DNA of 64,000 nt from Flavobacterium psychrophilum (lineage in GTDB: Bacteria; Bacteroidota; Bacteroidia; Flavobacteriales; Flavobacteriaceae), in NCBI GenBank assembly GCA_945862065.1, contig CAMAWT010000001.1, positions 62,001 to 126,000 of the forward strand, read 5' to 3'. The notes under the pieces were generated by a model, which saw nothing but the letters and a program-made list of their open reading frames with translations, was not told where the DNA came from and did not search any database. Position numbers and translations under genes: made by a program. This document shows, in pieces, positions 1 through 7,986 of the stretch (positions are counted from its first letter, which is position 1; each line of letters begins with the position of its first letter).

Positions 1-911
1 CATTAATCATTTTAGGACTTTATGTCGGGATGCAAACGGATGTTTTTTCTCATAATTTCGAAAATATGTGGGAAGCAAGCAAAACAGTTTTAGAAAAAGA
101 TGGAACGCTTACAATAACCAAATTATCAGGTATTGCTTTGCTGGGAGCTATGGGTGCCACTATTATCAATTCACTTTTTTCAAGTGACTCATGGAATAAT
201 GTTACTTTTATTGCGGGCGAAATTAAAGACCCTCAAAAAAATATCCCACGAAGTTTATTCTTAGGAACCTTATTGGTCACCATTATTTATATCTTGGCAA
301 ATATTGCTTACTTGGCTTTACTTCCAGTTCATGGAGCTCCTGGTGATTTGTCAGTGGCTCAAAACGGAATCATGTTTGCGAGTCAAGATAGAGTTGGCGC
401 TGCAGCAGCAAGTGTTATTATGGGAAATGTGGGTGTTTTAGCAATGGCTGCATTAATTATGGTTTCAACTTTTGGATGCAATAGTGGTATTATTTTATCA
501 GGTGGCAGATTGTTTTATGCCATGGCAAAAGACGGATTATTCTTTAATCAAGCCACTCATTTAAACAAAAATCAAGTACCTGCAAAAGCACTTTGGTTAC
601 AATGTATTTGGGCTTGTGTGTTATGTATTTCAGGAAAATTCAGTGATTTATTGACTTATTCAACGTTTGCCTCATTATTATTTTACATATTAACTATTGC
701 CGGATTATTCATTCTTCGAAAAAAAGAACCCAATGCAGATAGACCTTACAAAGCCTTCGGATACCCTTTTGTACCTATATTGTACATCACAATATCCTTG
801 TTGATTTGCGTTTCGTTATTAGTGTATGATACCATAAATACTGGACTTGGTTTAATTATTGTATTACTCGGAATTCCTGTTTACTATTTGTTTTTAAATA
901 AAAAATCATAG
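1..911 (+). CDS. APC-superfamily amino acid permease, 3' part
   Basis: This is the C-terminal part of an inner-membrane amino acid transporter. The reading frame is already open at the first bases of the window, upstream of the first ATG at 30, so the true start lies outside. The visible part has about seven hydrophobic segments. It carries the loop pattern of the APC superfamily: a Ser-rich stretch followed by an amphipathic GEIKDPQKNIPRS-type segment, then a helix with LSGGRLFYAMAKDG, which is typical of LAT/YfnA-like permeases. The end is a short polar tail after the last helix. The amino acid carried cannot be told from sequence. The family call is firm; the substrate is unknown. Confidence 0.85.
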   Translation, partial: LIILGLYVGMQTDVFSHNFENMWEASKTVLEKDGTLTITKLSGIALLGAMGATIINSLFSSDSWNNVTFIAGEIKDPQKNIPRSLFLGTLLVTIIYILANIAYLALLPVHGAPGDLSVAQNGIMFASQDRVGAAAASVIMGNVGVLAMAALIMVSTFGCNSGIILSGGRLFYAMAKDGLFFNQATHLNKNQVPAKALWLQCIWACVLCISGKFSDLLTYSTFASLLFYILTIAGLFILRKKEPNADRPYKAFGYPFVPILYITISLLICVSLLVYDTINTGLGLIIVLLGIPVYYLFLNKKS

Positions 912-1042
912 GAAAAGACAAATTCTTAATTACAAACATTATTGTTTGATTGAAATTTTAATTTAAACGGTAAATTTTAAAATATTTATCGCATTAATAA
1001 TATTTCGATTTCTTTATAATTTATAGCACTGAATTAAAAATA

Positions 1043-1091
1043 TTTGCCACTGATATCTTAGATAAAATCTCTGAAATCAGTGGCAAAAAAA
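1043..1091. other. Stem-loop between permease and typA
   Basis: TTTGCCACTGAT (1043-1054) pairs with ATCAGTGGCAAA (1076-1087) to give a 12-bp perfect stem. On the + strand it is followed by A residues rather than T, so it is not a textbook terminator for the permease. Read on the minus strand it is followed by an interrupted T-rich run. It may be a second terminator for typA or a transcript-end protector. Confidence 0.5.
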
Positions 1092-1135
1092 TGAACTAAA
1101 ACTAAATTGTCTTTTTATTAGACGATGATATAAAT

Positions 1136-1166
1136 AAAAAAACCATCAACTTTCGCTGATGGTTTC
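1136..1166 (-). terminator. Intrinsic terminator of typA
   Basis: Read on the minus strand, AAACCATCA and TGATGGTTT form a stem around a short loop and run straight into seven T residues. It lies about 20 bases past the typA stop codon. Confidence 0.8.
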
Positions 1167-1186
1167 ATGTATAAAAACAAATTTAA

Positions 1187-2983
1187 TTAAACTTTGAAAC
1201 GTTTTCTGTCGTTTTCTGTTAAATAAATTTTACGTAAACGTATTGATTTTGGAGTAACTTCAACGTACTCATCTTTTTGAATATACTCTAAAGCTTCTTC
1301 TAATGAGAAGATGATTGGAGGGATAATTCTTGCTTTTTCATCATTTCCAGATGAACGTACATTGGATTGTTTTTTCTCTTTTGTTACGTTTACACACATA
1401 TCATCACCACGAGAATTTTCTCCAATTACTTGACCTTCGTAAATCTCGGCATTTGGTTCCACAAAAAACTTACCACGATCTTGTAATTTATCGATAGAAT
1501 AAGGAATAGCTTTTCCTTTTTCCATAGAAATTAATGACCCCTTGTTACGTCCAGAAATTTCTCCTTTGTATGGCTCATACCCTATAAAACGGTGTGCCAT
1601 AATTGCTTCACCAGCGGTAGCTGTAAGTAATTGATTACGTAATCCAATAATTCCACGAGATGGAATGTTGAATTTTATAATCATACGTTCCCCTTTGGTT
1701 TCCATACTCAACATTTCTCCTTTACGTAAAGTTACAAACTCTACTGCTCTTCCTGAAAGTGATTCTGGCAAATCGATGGTTAATTCCTCAATTGGTTCAC
1801 ATTTTCTACCATCAATTTCTTTGATAATAACTTGTGGTTGACCAATTTGAAGCTCATACCCTTCTCTTCTCATGGTTTCAATAAGGACCGATAAGTGCAA
1901 TACACCACGACCAAAAACCATGAATTTATCAGCAGAATCAGTTTCACCTAACTTCATCGCTAAGTTTTTCTCTAATTCTTTTGTCAATCGATCTCTAATG
2001 TGACGAGAAGTTACAAATTTACCCTCTTTACCAAAGAAAGGCGAATCGTTGATGGTGAACAACATACTCATTGTTGGCTCATCAATTGCAATGGTTTGTA
2101 ATGCTTCTGGGTTATCAATATCAGCAATAGTATCTCCAATTTCAAAACCTTCAACACCAATAATAGCACAGATATCACCAGCTACAACTTGCTCTACTTT
2201 TTTACGACCAAGACCTTCAAAAGTATGTAATTCTTTAATACGAGATTTCATTATGGTACCATCTCTTTTTACCAAAGAGATAGGCATTCCTTCTTTTAGC
2301 ACACCTCTTTCAAGACGACCAATTGCGATACGACCTGTAAAAGCAGAGAAATCTAAAGAGGTAATAAGCATTTGAGGGGTTCCCTCAGAAACTTTAGGAG
2401 CTGGTACATTTTCTATAACCATATCTAATAATGCCTCAACATTATCCGTTACGTTTTCCCAATGATCCGACATCCAGTTATTTTTAGCAGATCCATAAAC
2501 CGTTGGAAAATCCAATTGCCATTCTTCTGCACCTAATTCAAACATCAAGTCAAAAACTTTTTCATGCACTTCTTCTGGAGTACAATTTTCTTTATCAACT
2601 TTATTAATTACAACACATGGTTTTAATCCTAAGTCGATTGCTTTTTGCAACACAAAACGAGTTTGAGGCATTGGTCCTTCAAAAGCATCTACCAAAAGGC
2701 AAACACCGTCAGCCATATTCAATACACGTTCTACTTCACCACCAAAATCGGCGTGACCAGGAGTATCAATGATGTTGATTTTTGTTCCTTTATAAGTAAC
2801 TGATACATTTTTTGAGGTAATTGTAATTCCTCTTTCACGCTCTAGGTCATTGTTATCAAGGATTAAGTCTCCCGTATTCTCGTTTTCACGAAATAATTGA
2901 CAATGATACATAATTTTATCAACCAAAGTAGTTTTACCGTGGTCAACGTGGGCAATAATTGCAATGTTTCTAATAGATTCCAT
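1187..2983 (-). CDS. typA: Ribosome-binding translational GTPase TypA/BipA
   Basis: A translational GTPase of the EF-G/LepA superfamily that binds the ribosome and is linked to 50S assembly and stress growth. At 598 residues it is the normal length. The P-loop AHVDHGKTTL is at residues 11-20. It is followed by the switch region with RGITI, DTPGHADF (G3) and NKVD (G4). The C-terminal part holds the BipA-specific domain, including SRGIIGLRNQLL and the GRNKGSLIS region. The ATG at 2983 sits just before the GTPase domain and lies 20 bases from a promoter box at 3003-3010. The gene is transcribed alone between terminators. Confidence 0.97.
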   Translation of the reverse strand: MESIRNIAIIAHVDHGKTTLVDKIMYHCQLFRENENTGDLILDNNDLERERGITITSKNVSVTYKGTKINIIDTPGHADFGGEVERVLNMADGVCLLVDAFEGPMPQTRFVLQKAIDLGLKPCVVINKVDKENCTPEEVHEKVFDLMFELGAEEWQLDFPTVYGSAKNNWMSDHWENVTDNVEALLDMVIENVPAPKVSEGTPQMLITSLDFSAFTGRIAIGRLERGVLKEGMPISLVKRDGTIMKSRIKELHTFEGLGRKKVEQVVAGDICAIIGVEGFEIGDTIADIDNPEALQTIAIDEPTMSMLFTINDSPFFGKEGKFVTSRHIRDRLTKELEKNLAMKLGETDSADKFMVFGRGVLHLSVLIETMRREGYELQIGQPQVIIKEIDGRKCEPIEELTIDLPESLSGRAVEFVTLRKGEMLSMETKGERMIIKFNIPSRGIIGLRNQLLTATAGEAIMAHRFIGYEPYKGEISGRNKGSLISMEKGKAIPYSIDKLQDRGKFFVEPNAEIYEGQVIGENSRGDDMCVNVTKEKKQSNVRSSGNDEKARIIPPIIFSLEEALEYIQKDEYVEVTPKSIRLRKIYLTENDRKRFKV

Positions 2984-3002
2984 CTGTTATTTTTAATGGG
3001 TG

Positions 3003-3010
3003 CAAAGGTA
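3003..3010 (-). promoter_or_regulatory. Promoter -7 box of typA (TACCTTTG)
   Basis: On the minus strand this is a perfect match to the Bacteroidota -7 consensus TAnnTTTG, 20 bases upstream of the typA start. No clear TTG element is seen at the usual -33 spacing. Confidence 0.65.
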
Positions 3011-3093
3011 CACTTTATTTCGAGATAAAAAATTGTTTACAAGTCTTTCGGGCATTAAATGATTATTTAATAACAATTTAGAAAATTATAGGC

Positions 3094-3124
3094 ATAAAAA
3101 AAGCCCTCATGAAGAGAGCTTTTG
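3094..3124 (-). terminator. Terminator of rpsT
   Basis: On the minus strand AAGCTCTC and GAGGGCTT pair with one mismatch around a short loop and run into seven T residues. It lies about 25 bases after the rpsT stop. Confidence 0.75.
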
Positions 3125-3145
3125 ATATATAAAATAAATATATTA

Positions 3146-3397
3146 TTATAAGTTTGTAACGTGTTTCGTTAATTTAGAAACTAAATTAGAAGCTTTATTA
3201 TCATGGATAATATTTTTCTTAGCTAATTTATCAATCATTGAGATTACGTTAGAAAGTTTAGCAGCAGCATCAGATTTATCAGTAGCTAATCTTAATGCTT
3301 TGATAGCATTACGAGTAGTTTTGTGTTGGTATCTGTTTAACACTCTTTTCTTTTCGTTACTTCTAATTCTTTTTAAAGCTGACTTATGATTTGCCAT
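3146..3397 (-). CDS. rpsT: 30S ribosomal protein S20
   Basis: A small basic protein that binds 16S rRNA in the body of the 30S subunit. At 83 residues it has the normal length. It opens with MANHKSALKRIRSNEKKR, the family's typical N-terminus, and is rich in Lys, Arg and Ala throughout, as expected for the three-helix S20 fold. It lies directly downstream of tRNA-Glu on the same strand, with about 40 bases between and no separate promoter box that I could see. Read-through from the tRNA promoter is therefore possible. The minus-strand terminator at 3094-3124 closes the unit. Confidence 0.97.
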   Translation of the reverse strand: MANHKSALKRIRSNEKKRVLNRYQHKTTRNAIKALRLATDKSDAAAKLSNVISMIDKLAKKNIIHDNKASNLVSKLTKHVTNL

Positions 3398-3435
3398 TTT
3401 GTTTTAATTTTTTTCTATTAAATAAAATAATTTGT

Positions 3436-3506
3436 AGCCCGTAGGGGAATCGAACCCCTCTTACCAGGATGAAAACCTGGCGTCCTAACCGATAGACGAA
3501 CGGGCC
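3436..3506 (-). tRNA. tRNA-Glu (anticodon TTC)
   Basis: The minus strand folds as a complete cloverleaf of about 72 bases. The acceptor stem GGCCCGT pairs with ACGGGCT, including a G-T pair at position 1-72. The D-stem is GTCT/GGAC. The anticodon stem CCAGG/CCTGG encloses loop TTTTCAT with anticodon TTC. The T-stem AGGGG/CCCCT encloses TTCGATT. The discriminator base is A. CCA is not encoded. The ends are uncertain by one base. It has its own promoter just upstream and sits before rpsT. Confidence 0.95.
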
Positions 3507-3527
3507 ATCACTACTGTAATGCGGATG

Positions 3528-3557
3528 CAAAGATACATCTATTTTTTATCCGTGCAA
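3528..3557 (-). promoter_or_regulatory. Promoter of tRNA-Glu (TTG-N19-TATCTTTG)
   Basis: On the minus strand TTG (3555-3557) is followed after 19 bases by TATCTTTG (3528-3535). This is the Bacteroidota -33/-7 arrangement with ideal spacing. It ends about 20 bases before the tRNA 5' end. Confidence 0.75.
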
Positions 3558-3586
3558 GTGATTTTTATATTTTTTTGAAACTTTTT

Positions 3587-5065
3587 TTAGTACGCTTTCG
3601 CAAATAACACTCTACCAGCAGATTCCATTCCAGAAAAAACACAAATTCCTTTTTCATTTTTTCTATCTAACGGAATACAACGTATGGTTGCCTTGGTTAA
3701 ATCCTTAATTTTTTCTTCTGTTTCAGCAGTTCCGTCCCAGTGAGCAGAAATAAATCCGCCTTTATTTTCAAGAATTTCTTTAAATTCTTCGAAAGAATTA
3801 ACTTCGGTAATGTGATTTTGTCTGTAATCAAATGCTCGTTGGAACAAATCTTTTTGAATTGCTTCTAATAAATCATTAATATAAGTAACAATTCCTTCAT
3901 TGGAAACTACTTCTTTGGTTAGAGTATCTCTTCTGGCAACTTCAAAAGTGCCGTTTTCTAGATCTTTTGGTCCAACAGCAATACGAACAGGTACGCCTTT
4001 TAATTCCCATTCCGCAAATTTAAAGCCTGGCTTTTGAGTCGTTCTATCGTCAAATTTTACTGAAATTTTTAGTTTTTTTAATGGTGCAATCAAATCATGA
4101 ACAACTGCAGATATTTTTTCTAACTCCTCATCCGATTTGTAAATAGGCACAATTACGACTTGTATAGGCGCCAAATTTGGTGGTAAAACAAGTCCGTTAT
4201 CATCAGAATGAGTCATTACTAAAGCTCCCATCAAACGAGTAGAAACCCCCCATGAAGTTCCCCAAACATATTCTTGTTTTCCTTCTGAGTTTGCAAATTT
4301 TACATCAAATGCTTTAGCAAAATTTTGTCCTAAAAAATGTGAAGTTCCTGCTTGTAGGGCTTTTCCGTCTTGCATTAGAGCTTCAATACAATAGGTTTCT
4401 TCTGCACCTGCAAATCGTTCTGTTTCTGTTTTTAATCCTTTTACAACGGGTATAGCCATAAAATCTTGTGCAAATTCAGCATAAACGTGCATCATTTTTT
4501 CTGATTCTTCAATGGCTTCTTGACGCGTTGCATGTGCAGTATGACCTTCTTGCCACAAAAATTCGGCAGTTCTTAAAAACAATCTTGTTCTCATTTCCCA
4601 ACGAACCACATTGGCCCATTGATTGATTAATAAAGGTAAATCTCTATAGGATTGCACCCATCCTTTATATGTTGACCATATAATAGCTTCGCTTGTTGGA
4701 CGAACTATTAATTCTTCTTCCAATTTTGCATTGGGATCTACCATTAACTTACCTGGCTTGTCAGGATCATTTTTTAATCTATAATGTGTAACTATGGCAC
4801 ATTCTTTGGCAAATCCTTCGGCATTTTTTTCTTCGGCCTCAAACATACTTTTTGGAACAAATAAAGGAAAATAAGCATTACTATGCCCTGTTTCTTTAAA
4901 CATTCTGTCTAACTCTGCTTGCATTTTTTCCCAAATGGCATATCCATAGGGTTTAATTACCATACATCCTCTAACGCCTGAGTTTTCAGCCAAATCAGCC
5001 TTTACAACTAGTTCGTTATACCATTTAGAATAATCTTCTTCGCGTTTTGTTAAGTTCTTGCTCAT
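3587..5065 (-). CDS. proS: Prolyl-tRNA synthetase, short archaeal/eukaryote-like type
   Basis: A class II aminoacyl-tRNA synthetase that charges tRNA-Pro. At 492 residues it belongs to the short ProRS type that lacks the INS editing domain and is found in many Bacteroidota. Class II signatures are visible: the RPTSEAIIW segment, the motif 2 region around [20 protein letters not shown], and an [18 protein letters not shown] region. The C-terminal part is the anticodon-binding domain ([11 protein letters not shown]) followed by the ProRS-specific tail ending in a conserved Tyr. The product is cytoplasmic. It is a single-gene unit, divergent from the repeat-rich lipoprotein. The ATG at 5065 directly precedes the typical N-terminal [16 protein letters not shown]. 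Confidence 0.97.
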   Translation of the reverse strand: MSKNLTKREEDYSKWYNELVVKADLAENSGVRGCMVIKPYGYAIWEKMQAELDRMFKETGHSNAYFPLFVPKSMFEAEEKNAEGFAKECAIVTHYRLKNDPDKPGKLMVDPNAKLEEELIVRPTSEAIIWSTYKGWVQSYRDLPLLINQWANVVRWEMRTRLFLRTAEFLWQEGHTAHATRQEAIEESEKMMHVYAEFAQDFMAIPVVKGLKTETERFAGAEETYCIEALMQDGKALQAGTSHFLGQNFAKAFDVKFANSEGKQEYVWGTSWGVSTRLMGALVMTHSDDNGLVLPPNLAPIQVVIVPIYKSDEELEKISAVVHDLIAPLKKLKISVKFDDRTTQKPGFKFAEWELKGVPVRIAVGPKDLENGTFEVARRDTLTKEVVSNEGIVTYINDLLEAIQKDLFQRAFDYRQNHITEVNSFEEFKEILENKGGFISAHWDGTAETEEKIKDLTKATIRCIPLDRKNEKGICVFSGMESAGRVLFAKAY

Positions 5066-5117
5066 CTTTTAAAGTTTGGCATAAAAATTGTTTTTACTAT
5101 TTAACACAATAGTTTCG

Positions 5118-5125
5118 CAAAACTA
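5118..5125 (-). promoter_or_regulatory. Promoter -7 box of proS (TAGTTTTG)
   Basis: A perfect TAnnTTTG match on the minus strand with a TTG about 20 bases further upstream (CAA at 5146-5148 on +). It lies two bases from the opposing box at 5128-5135, so the two divergent promoters overlap. Confidence 0.6.
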
Positions 5126-5127
5126 AC

Positions 5128-5135
5128 TATTTTTG
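5128..5135 (+). promoter_or_regulatory. Promoter -7 box of the repeat-rich lipoprotein (TATTTTTG)
   Basis: A perfect TAnnTTTG match. It implies transcription starting near 5141, which rules out the in-frame TTG at 5138 as start codon and supports the ATG at 5165. Confidence 0.6.
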
Positions 5136-5164
5136 TATTGTCCAACAATAAAAACCTACAGATT

Positions 5165-6289
5165 ATGAAAACTAATTATTTTTCCTCTCCAAAAATATCC
5201 ATTTATTCACTATTTGGATTATTACTTGTTCTTTTAAGTTCTTGTGGTTCATACCAAAGTGTATCTTATTATGATAATGATGGAATTTATGGTTCTACCG
5301 CTTCAAATCAAAAAAGTATTGCTTCTGAGACACCAAACAAATATCAAGAATATTTTAGATCATTGAATGAAGATTTAAAAAATGAAGTGATTACTGATGT
5401 TGACAACTACAGCTCATATCAAGACTCAACAGTTGTTACTACAACAACCAATGAAAATGTAGAGAGAAATTATTCAGGTTGGGGATCCAACGCATCTGAA
5501 AACGTGACTATCAATTATTATGATAACAATTGGGGTTGGAACAACTGGGGATATTCTAGTTGGAATGGAAGCTATTGGCTTTTAAACAACATGGCATATA
5601 ACAATTGGGGGTATAACGGTTGGTATGGAAATAATTGGGGTTGGAACAATTGGGGGATGAACAATTGGGGATATAATGGTTGGTATGGAAACGGTTGGGG
5701 TTGGAATAATTGGAATTATCCTTATTGGAATATGAATAATGGATGGTATGGATACGGATATAATGGATATAACAACAATTATTACGGGTACAACGGTGGA
5801 AGACGTAACACAAACTACAATTATAATACCGGAAATTATGGTGGAAGAACCGCTGTTGGAAGTACAAAAGGTAGATATGAAGTAAGCAATGTTTCTCCTA
5901 GATATTATAATACACCTAGATCTACTGGTATTGTTTCCCCTAAGGGGTCTGTTTATTCAAACACTCCAAGAAATACCAATTCTCCGCGAAGCAGTACTGT
6001 AAATACACCTAGAACAAATTCGTATGTAACACCTAGAAGTAATTCTACAGTGAGTCCAAGAGCAACTCCGGCAGAATCTCCAAGAAGCACAACACCAAGA
6101 ACTTACGAATCTACACCGGCAGAATCACCAAGAAGTACAACACCAAGAACTTACGAGCCAACCCCTCGTTCTGCAGAAACTCCTCCAGCAAGAACCTATT
6201 CTCCAAGTCCTTCAAGTGGCGGAGGAAATTTTGGCGGCGGTGGCGGTAGTTTTGGTGGTGGAAGAAGCAGCGGCGGTGGAAGAAGATAA
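5165..6289 (+). CDS. Trp/Asn/Gly/Tyr-repeat lipoprotein, unknown function
   Basis: I do not recognise a named family. The ATG at 5165 gives 374 residues starting with a lipoprotein signal peptide (lipobox LLSSC, Cys27), so the product is probably anchored in an envelope membrane. Three compositional blocks follow. First is an acidic/polar stretch. Second is a region of about 100 residues (roughly residues 120-220) built of near-repeats such as NNWGWNNWG and GYNGWYGN, very rich in Trp, Asn, Gly and Tyr. Third is a tail with Ser-Pro-Arg and Thr-Pro-Arg repeats (TPR, SPR, ESPRSTTPRTYE twice) that ends in a Gly-rich segment with GGGR. The repeats suggest a surface-exposed, possibly sticky or structural protein. 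It is followed after 41 bases by the FadL-like gene and may be co-transcribed with it. Confidence 0.7.
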   Translation: MKTNYFSSPKISIYSLFGLLLVLLSSCGSYQSVSYYDNDGIYGSTASNQKSIASETPNKYQEYFRSLNEDLKNEVITDVDNYSSYQDSTVVTTTTNENVERNYSGWGSNASENVTINYYDNNWGWNNWGYSSWNGSYWLLNNMAYNNWGYNGWYGNNWGWNNWGMNNWGYNGWYGNGWGWNNWNYPYWNMNNGWYGYGYNGYNNNYYGYNGGRRNTNYNYNTGNYGGRTAVGSTKGRYEVSNVSPRYYNTPRSTGIVSPKGSVYSNTPRNTNSPRSSTVNTPRTNSYVTPRSNSTVSPRATPAESPRSTTPRTYESTPAESPRSTTPRTYEPTPRSAETPPARTYSPSPSSGGGNFGGGGGSFGGGRSSGGGRR

Positions 6290-6330
6290 GGAATCATAAA
6301 ATCTTTAAAATAATACATAATTTTATCACA

Positions 6331-7833
6331 ATGAAAAAAATAATTTTCTTGTTAATTGCTTTTATATCGCTTTCTATTAATGCACAAAGTGTTTCAGATG
6401 CTGTTCGTTTTGCTCAAGAAAACTTGAACGGAACAGCTCGATTTAGAGCAATGGGAGGTGCGTTTGGTGCGCTTGGAGGTGATTTTTCATCCATAAATAT
6501 CAATCCCGCTGGATCGGTTGTTTTTGCAAATAGTCAATTAGGAATTACCATAAGTAATTTTAATTTAAAAAATGACTCTAACTATTTTGGAACATCTGCA
6601 AGTAAATCAAATAATAGCTTGGACTTAAGTCAGGCTGGAGGTGTTTATGTATTCAAAAACGAAGACAAACGAAGCGATTGGAAAAAATTTGCGGTAGCAA
6701 TGAACTTTGAAAATATTAATGATTTTTCTAACTCTTTATTTTCTGCTGGAACAAATTCATCATCTATTGCTAATTATTTCTTAAGTTATGCCAATGGGTT
6801 GCCATTAGGTATTGTTAATGGTACACAATATTCTTATTCAGATTTGTATTACAATGAGCAACAAGCTTATTTAGGTTATGGTGCTTATATAATCAATGAA
6901 GCAGCTGATTATTCTGATACAAACAGAAACTATGTTTCACTTGTTCCTGCAGGTGGAAATTATTATCAAGAAAATAAATTAAATGCTACTGGTTATAATG
7001 GAAAATTATCATTCAATGGTTCAGCTCAATATAAAGATGTTTTAACTGTTGGTGTGAATTTAAATTCTCATTTCTTTGATTATTATCAATCAACCAGATT
7101 TTTTGAAAGTAATTCAAACAATAATTCTACAACAGATGTTTTAGTTAAAAGAGTTCGATTTGACAATGACCTTTACACCTATGGTAATGGGTTTTCATTT
7201 CAAATAGGATCCATTTACAAACCAGCTAAGGAATTAAGATTGGGAATTGCCTATCAATCGCCAACATGGCTTCGAATGACAGACGAATTAAATCAAAGTA
7301 TTTCGGCTGTTAGTGGAAATAGCACGACAGAATTTCAGGCAGATGTTGTAAATCCGAATGTAACAATGCTTTTTGAACCTTACAGATTGCAAACTCCAAG
7401 TAAATGGACCGGTAGTTTTGCTTATATATTTGCCAAAAAAGGACTTATCAGTTTTGATTATGCTTCCAAAAATTATAGCAATACTAAGTACACCCCAAAA
7501 CAAGATTTTTCAAATACCAACAACAACTTACGTAATTTATTAAATACTACTAATGAATATCGTTTAGGTGCAGAATATAGAATTGAAAGAGTAAGTCTTA
7601 GGGCTGGGTATCGTTTTGAAGAAAGTCCCTACAAGGACAAAATTACAATTGGAGACTTAACGGCATATTCTGGTGGAATTGGGTATAATTTTGGAGCAAC
7701 AAAACTCGATGTAGCTTATTCGCTTTCAAAGCAAAACTCAAAACAACAATTTTTCACACAAGGTTTAACAGATTCCTCAAACATCAATTCAAAAAATAAT
7801 ACTATTAGTTTGACATTGCTGTTTGAATTATAA
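6331..7833 (+). CDS. FadL/OmpP1-family outer-membrane porin ('hemin receptor' type)
   Basis: An outer-membrane beta-barrel of the OMPP1/FadL/TodX family, which lets hydrophobic compounds cross the outer membrane. Residues 1-18 form a signal peptide (cleavage after INA). The mature N-terminus carries the plug signature ARFRAMGGAFGALGGDFSSININPAG, which is characteristic of this family (the Asn-Pro-Ala-Gly motif). The remaining 450 residues are alternating aromatic/polar strands that end in LFEL. Flavobacterial homologues are often labelled hemin receptor without proof. The substrate is unknown. It lies 41 bases after the repeat-rich lipoprotein and is followed by a good terminator. Confidence 0.88.
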   Translation: MKKIIFLLIAFISLSINAQSVSDAVRFAQENLNGTARFRAMGGAFGALGGDFSSININPAGSVVFANSQLGITISNFNLKNDSNYFGTSASKSNNSLDLSQAGGVYVFKNEDKRSDWKKFAVAMNFENINDFSNSLFSAGTNSSSIANYFLSYANGLPLGIVNGTQYSYSDLYYNEQQAYLGYGAYIINEAADYSDTNRNYVSLVPAGGNYYQENKLNATGYNGKLSFNGSAQYKDVLTVGVNLNSHFFDYYQSTRFFESNSNNNSTTDVLVKRVRFDNDLYTYGNGFSFQIGSIYKPAKELRLGIAYQSPTWLRMTDELNQSISAVSGNSTTEFQADVVNPNVTMLFEPYRLQTPSKWTGSFAYIFAKKGLISFDYASKNYSNTKYTPKQDFSNTNNNLRNLLNTTNEYRLGAEYRIERVSLRAGYRFEESPYKDKITIGDLTAYSGGIGYNFGATKLDVAYSLSKQNSKQQFFTQGLTDSSNINSKNNTISLTLLFEL

Positions 7834-7855
7834 ACTGCCCACAACCTATTTTTCC

Positions 7856-7888
7856 TAAAAAGCTATTCGATTGAATGGCTTTTTTTAT
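7856..7888 (+). terminator. Terminator after the FadL-like gene
   Basis: AAAAGCTATTC and GAATGGCTTTT pair around a GATT loop (one G-T pair) and are followed by T residues. It is 23 bases past the stop codon. Confidence 0.8.
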
Positions 7889-7955
7889 TAAACAAGGTTT
7901 AACAACTGTAATTTTATTTGCAAGGATTATATGGGATTTAGTTAATAAAAAAGCG

Positions 7956-7963
7956 TAATTTTG
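7956..7963 (+). promoter_or_regulatory. Promoter -7 box of rimO (TAATTTTG)
   Basis: A perfect TAnnTTTG match 23 bases upstream of the rimO start codon, in a gene-free gap just after a terminator. Confidence 0.65.
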
Positions 7964-7986
7964 CAGTCCAAAAAAATCAATTTTAG

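Noticed and set aside
1043-1091. Intrinsic terminator of the amino acid permease
   Set aside because: The stem is perfect but is followed by A residues on the + strand, so it is listed only as a stem-loop.
5138-5164. Upstream in-frame TTG start for the repeat-rich lipoprotein
   Set aside because: It lies next to the -7 box, before the likely transcription start, and adds polar residues ahead of a perfect lipoprotein signal.
5556-5867. 103-residue ORF on the minus strand, rich in Tyr, Ser, His and Asn
   Set aside because: It is the mirror of the Trp/Asn/Gly repeats in the lipoprotein gene; low-complexity shadow with no start signal.
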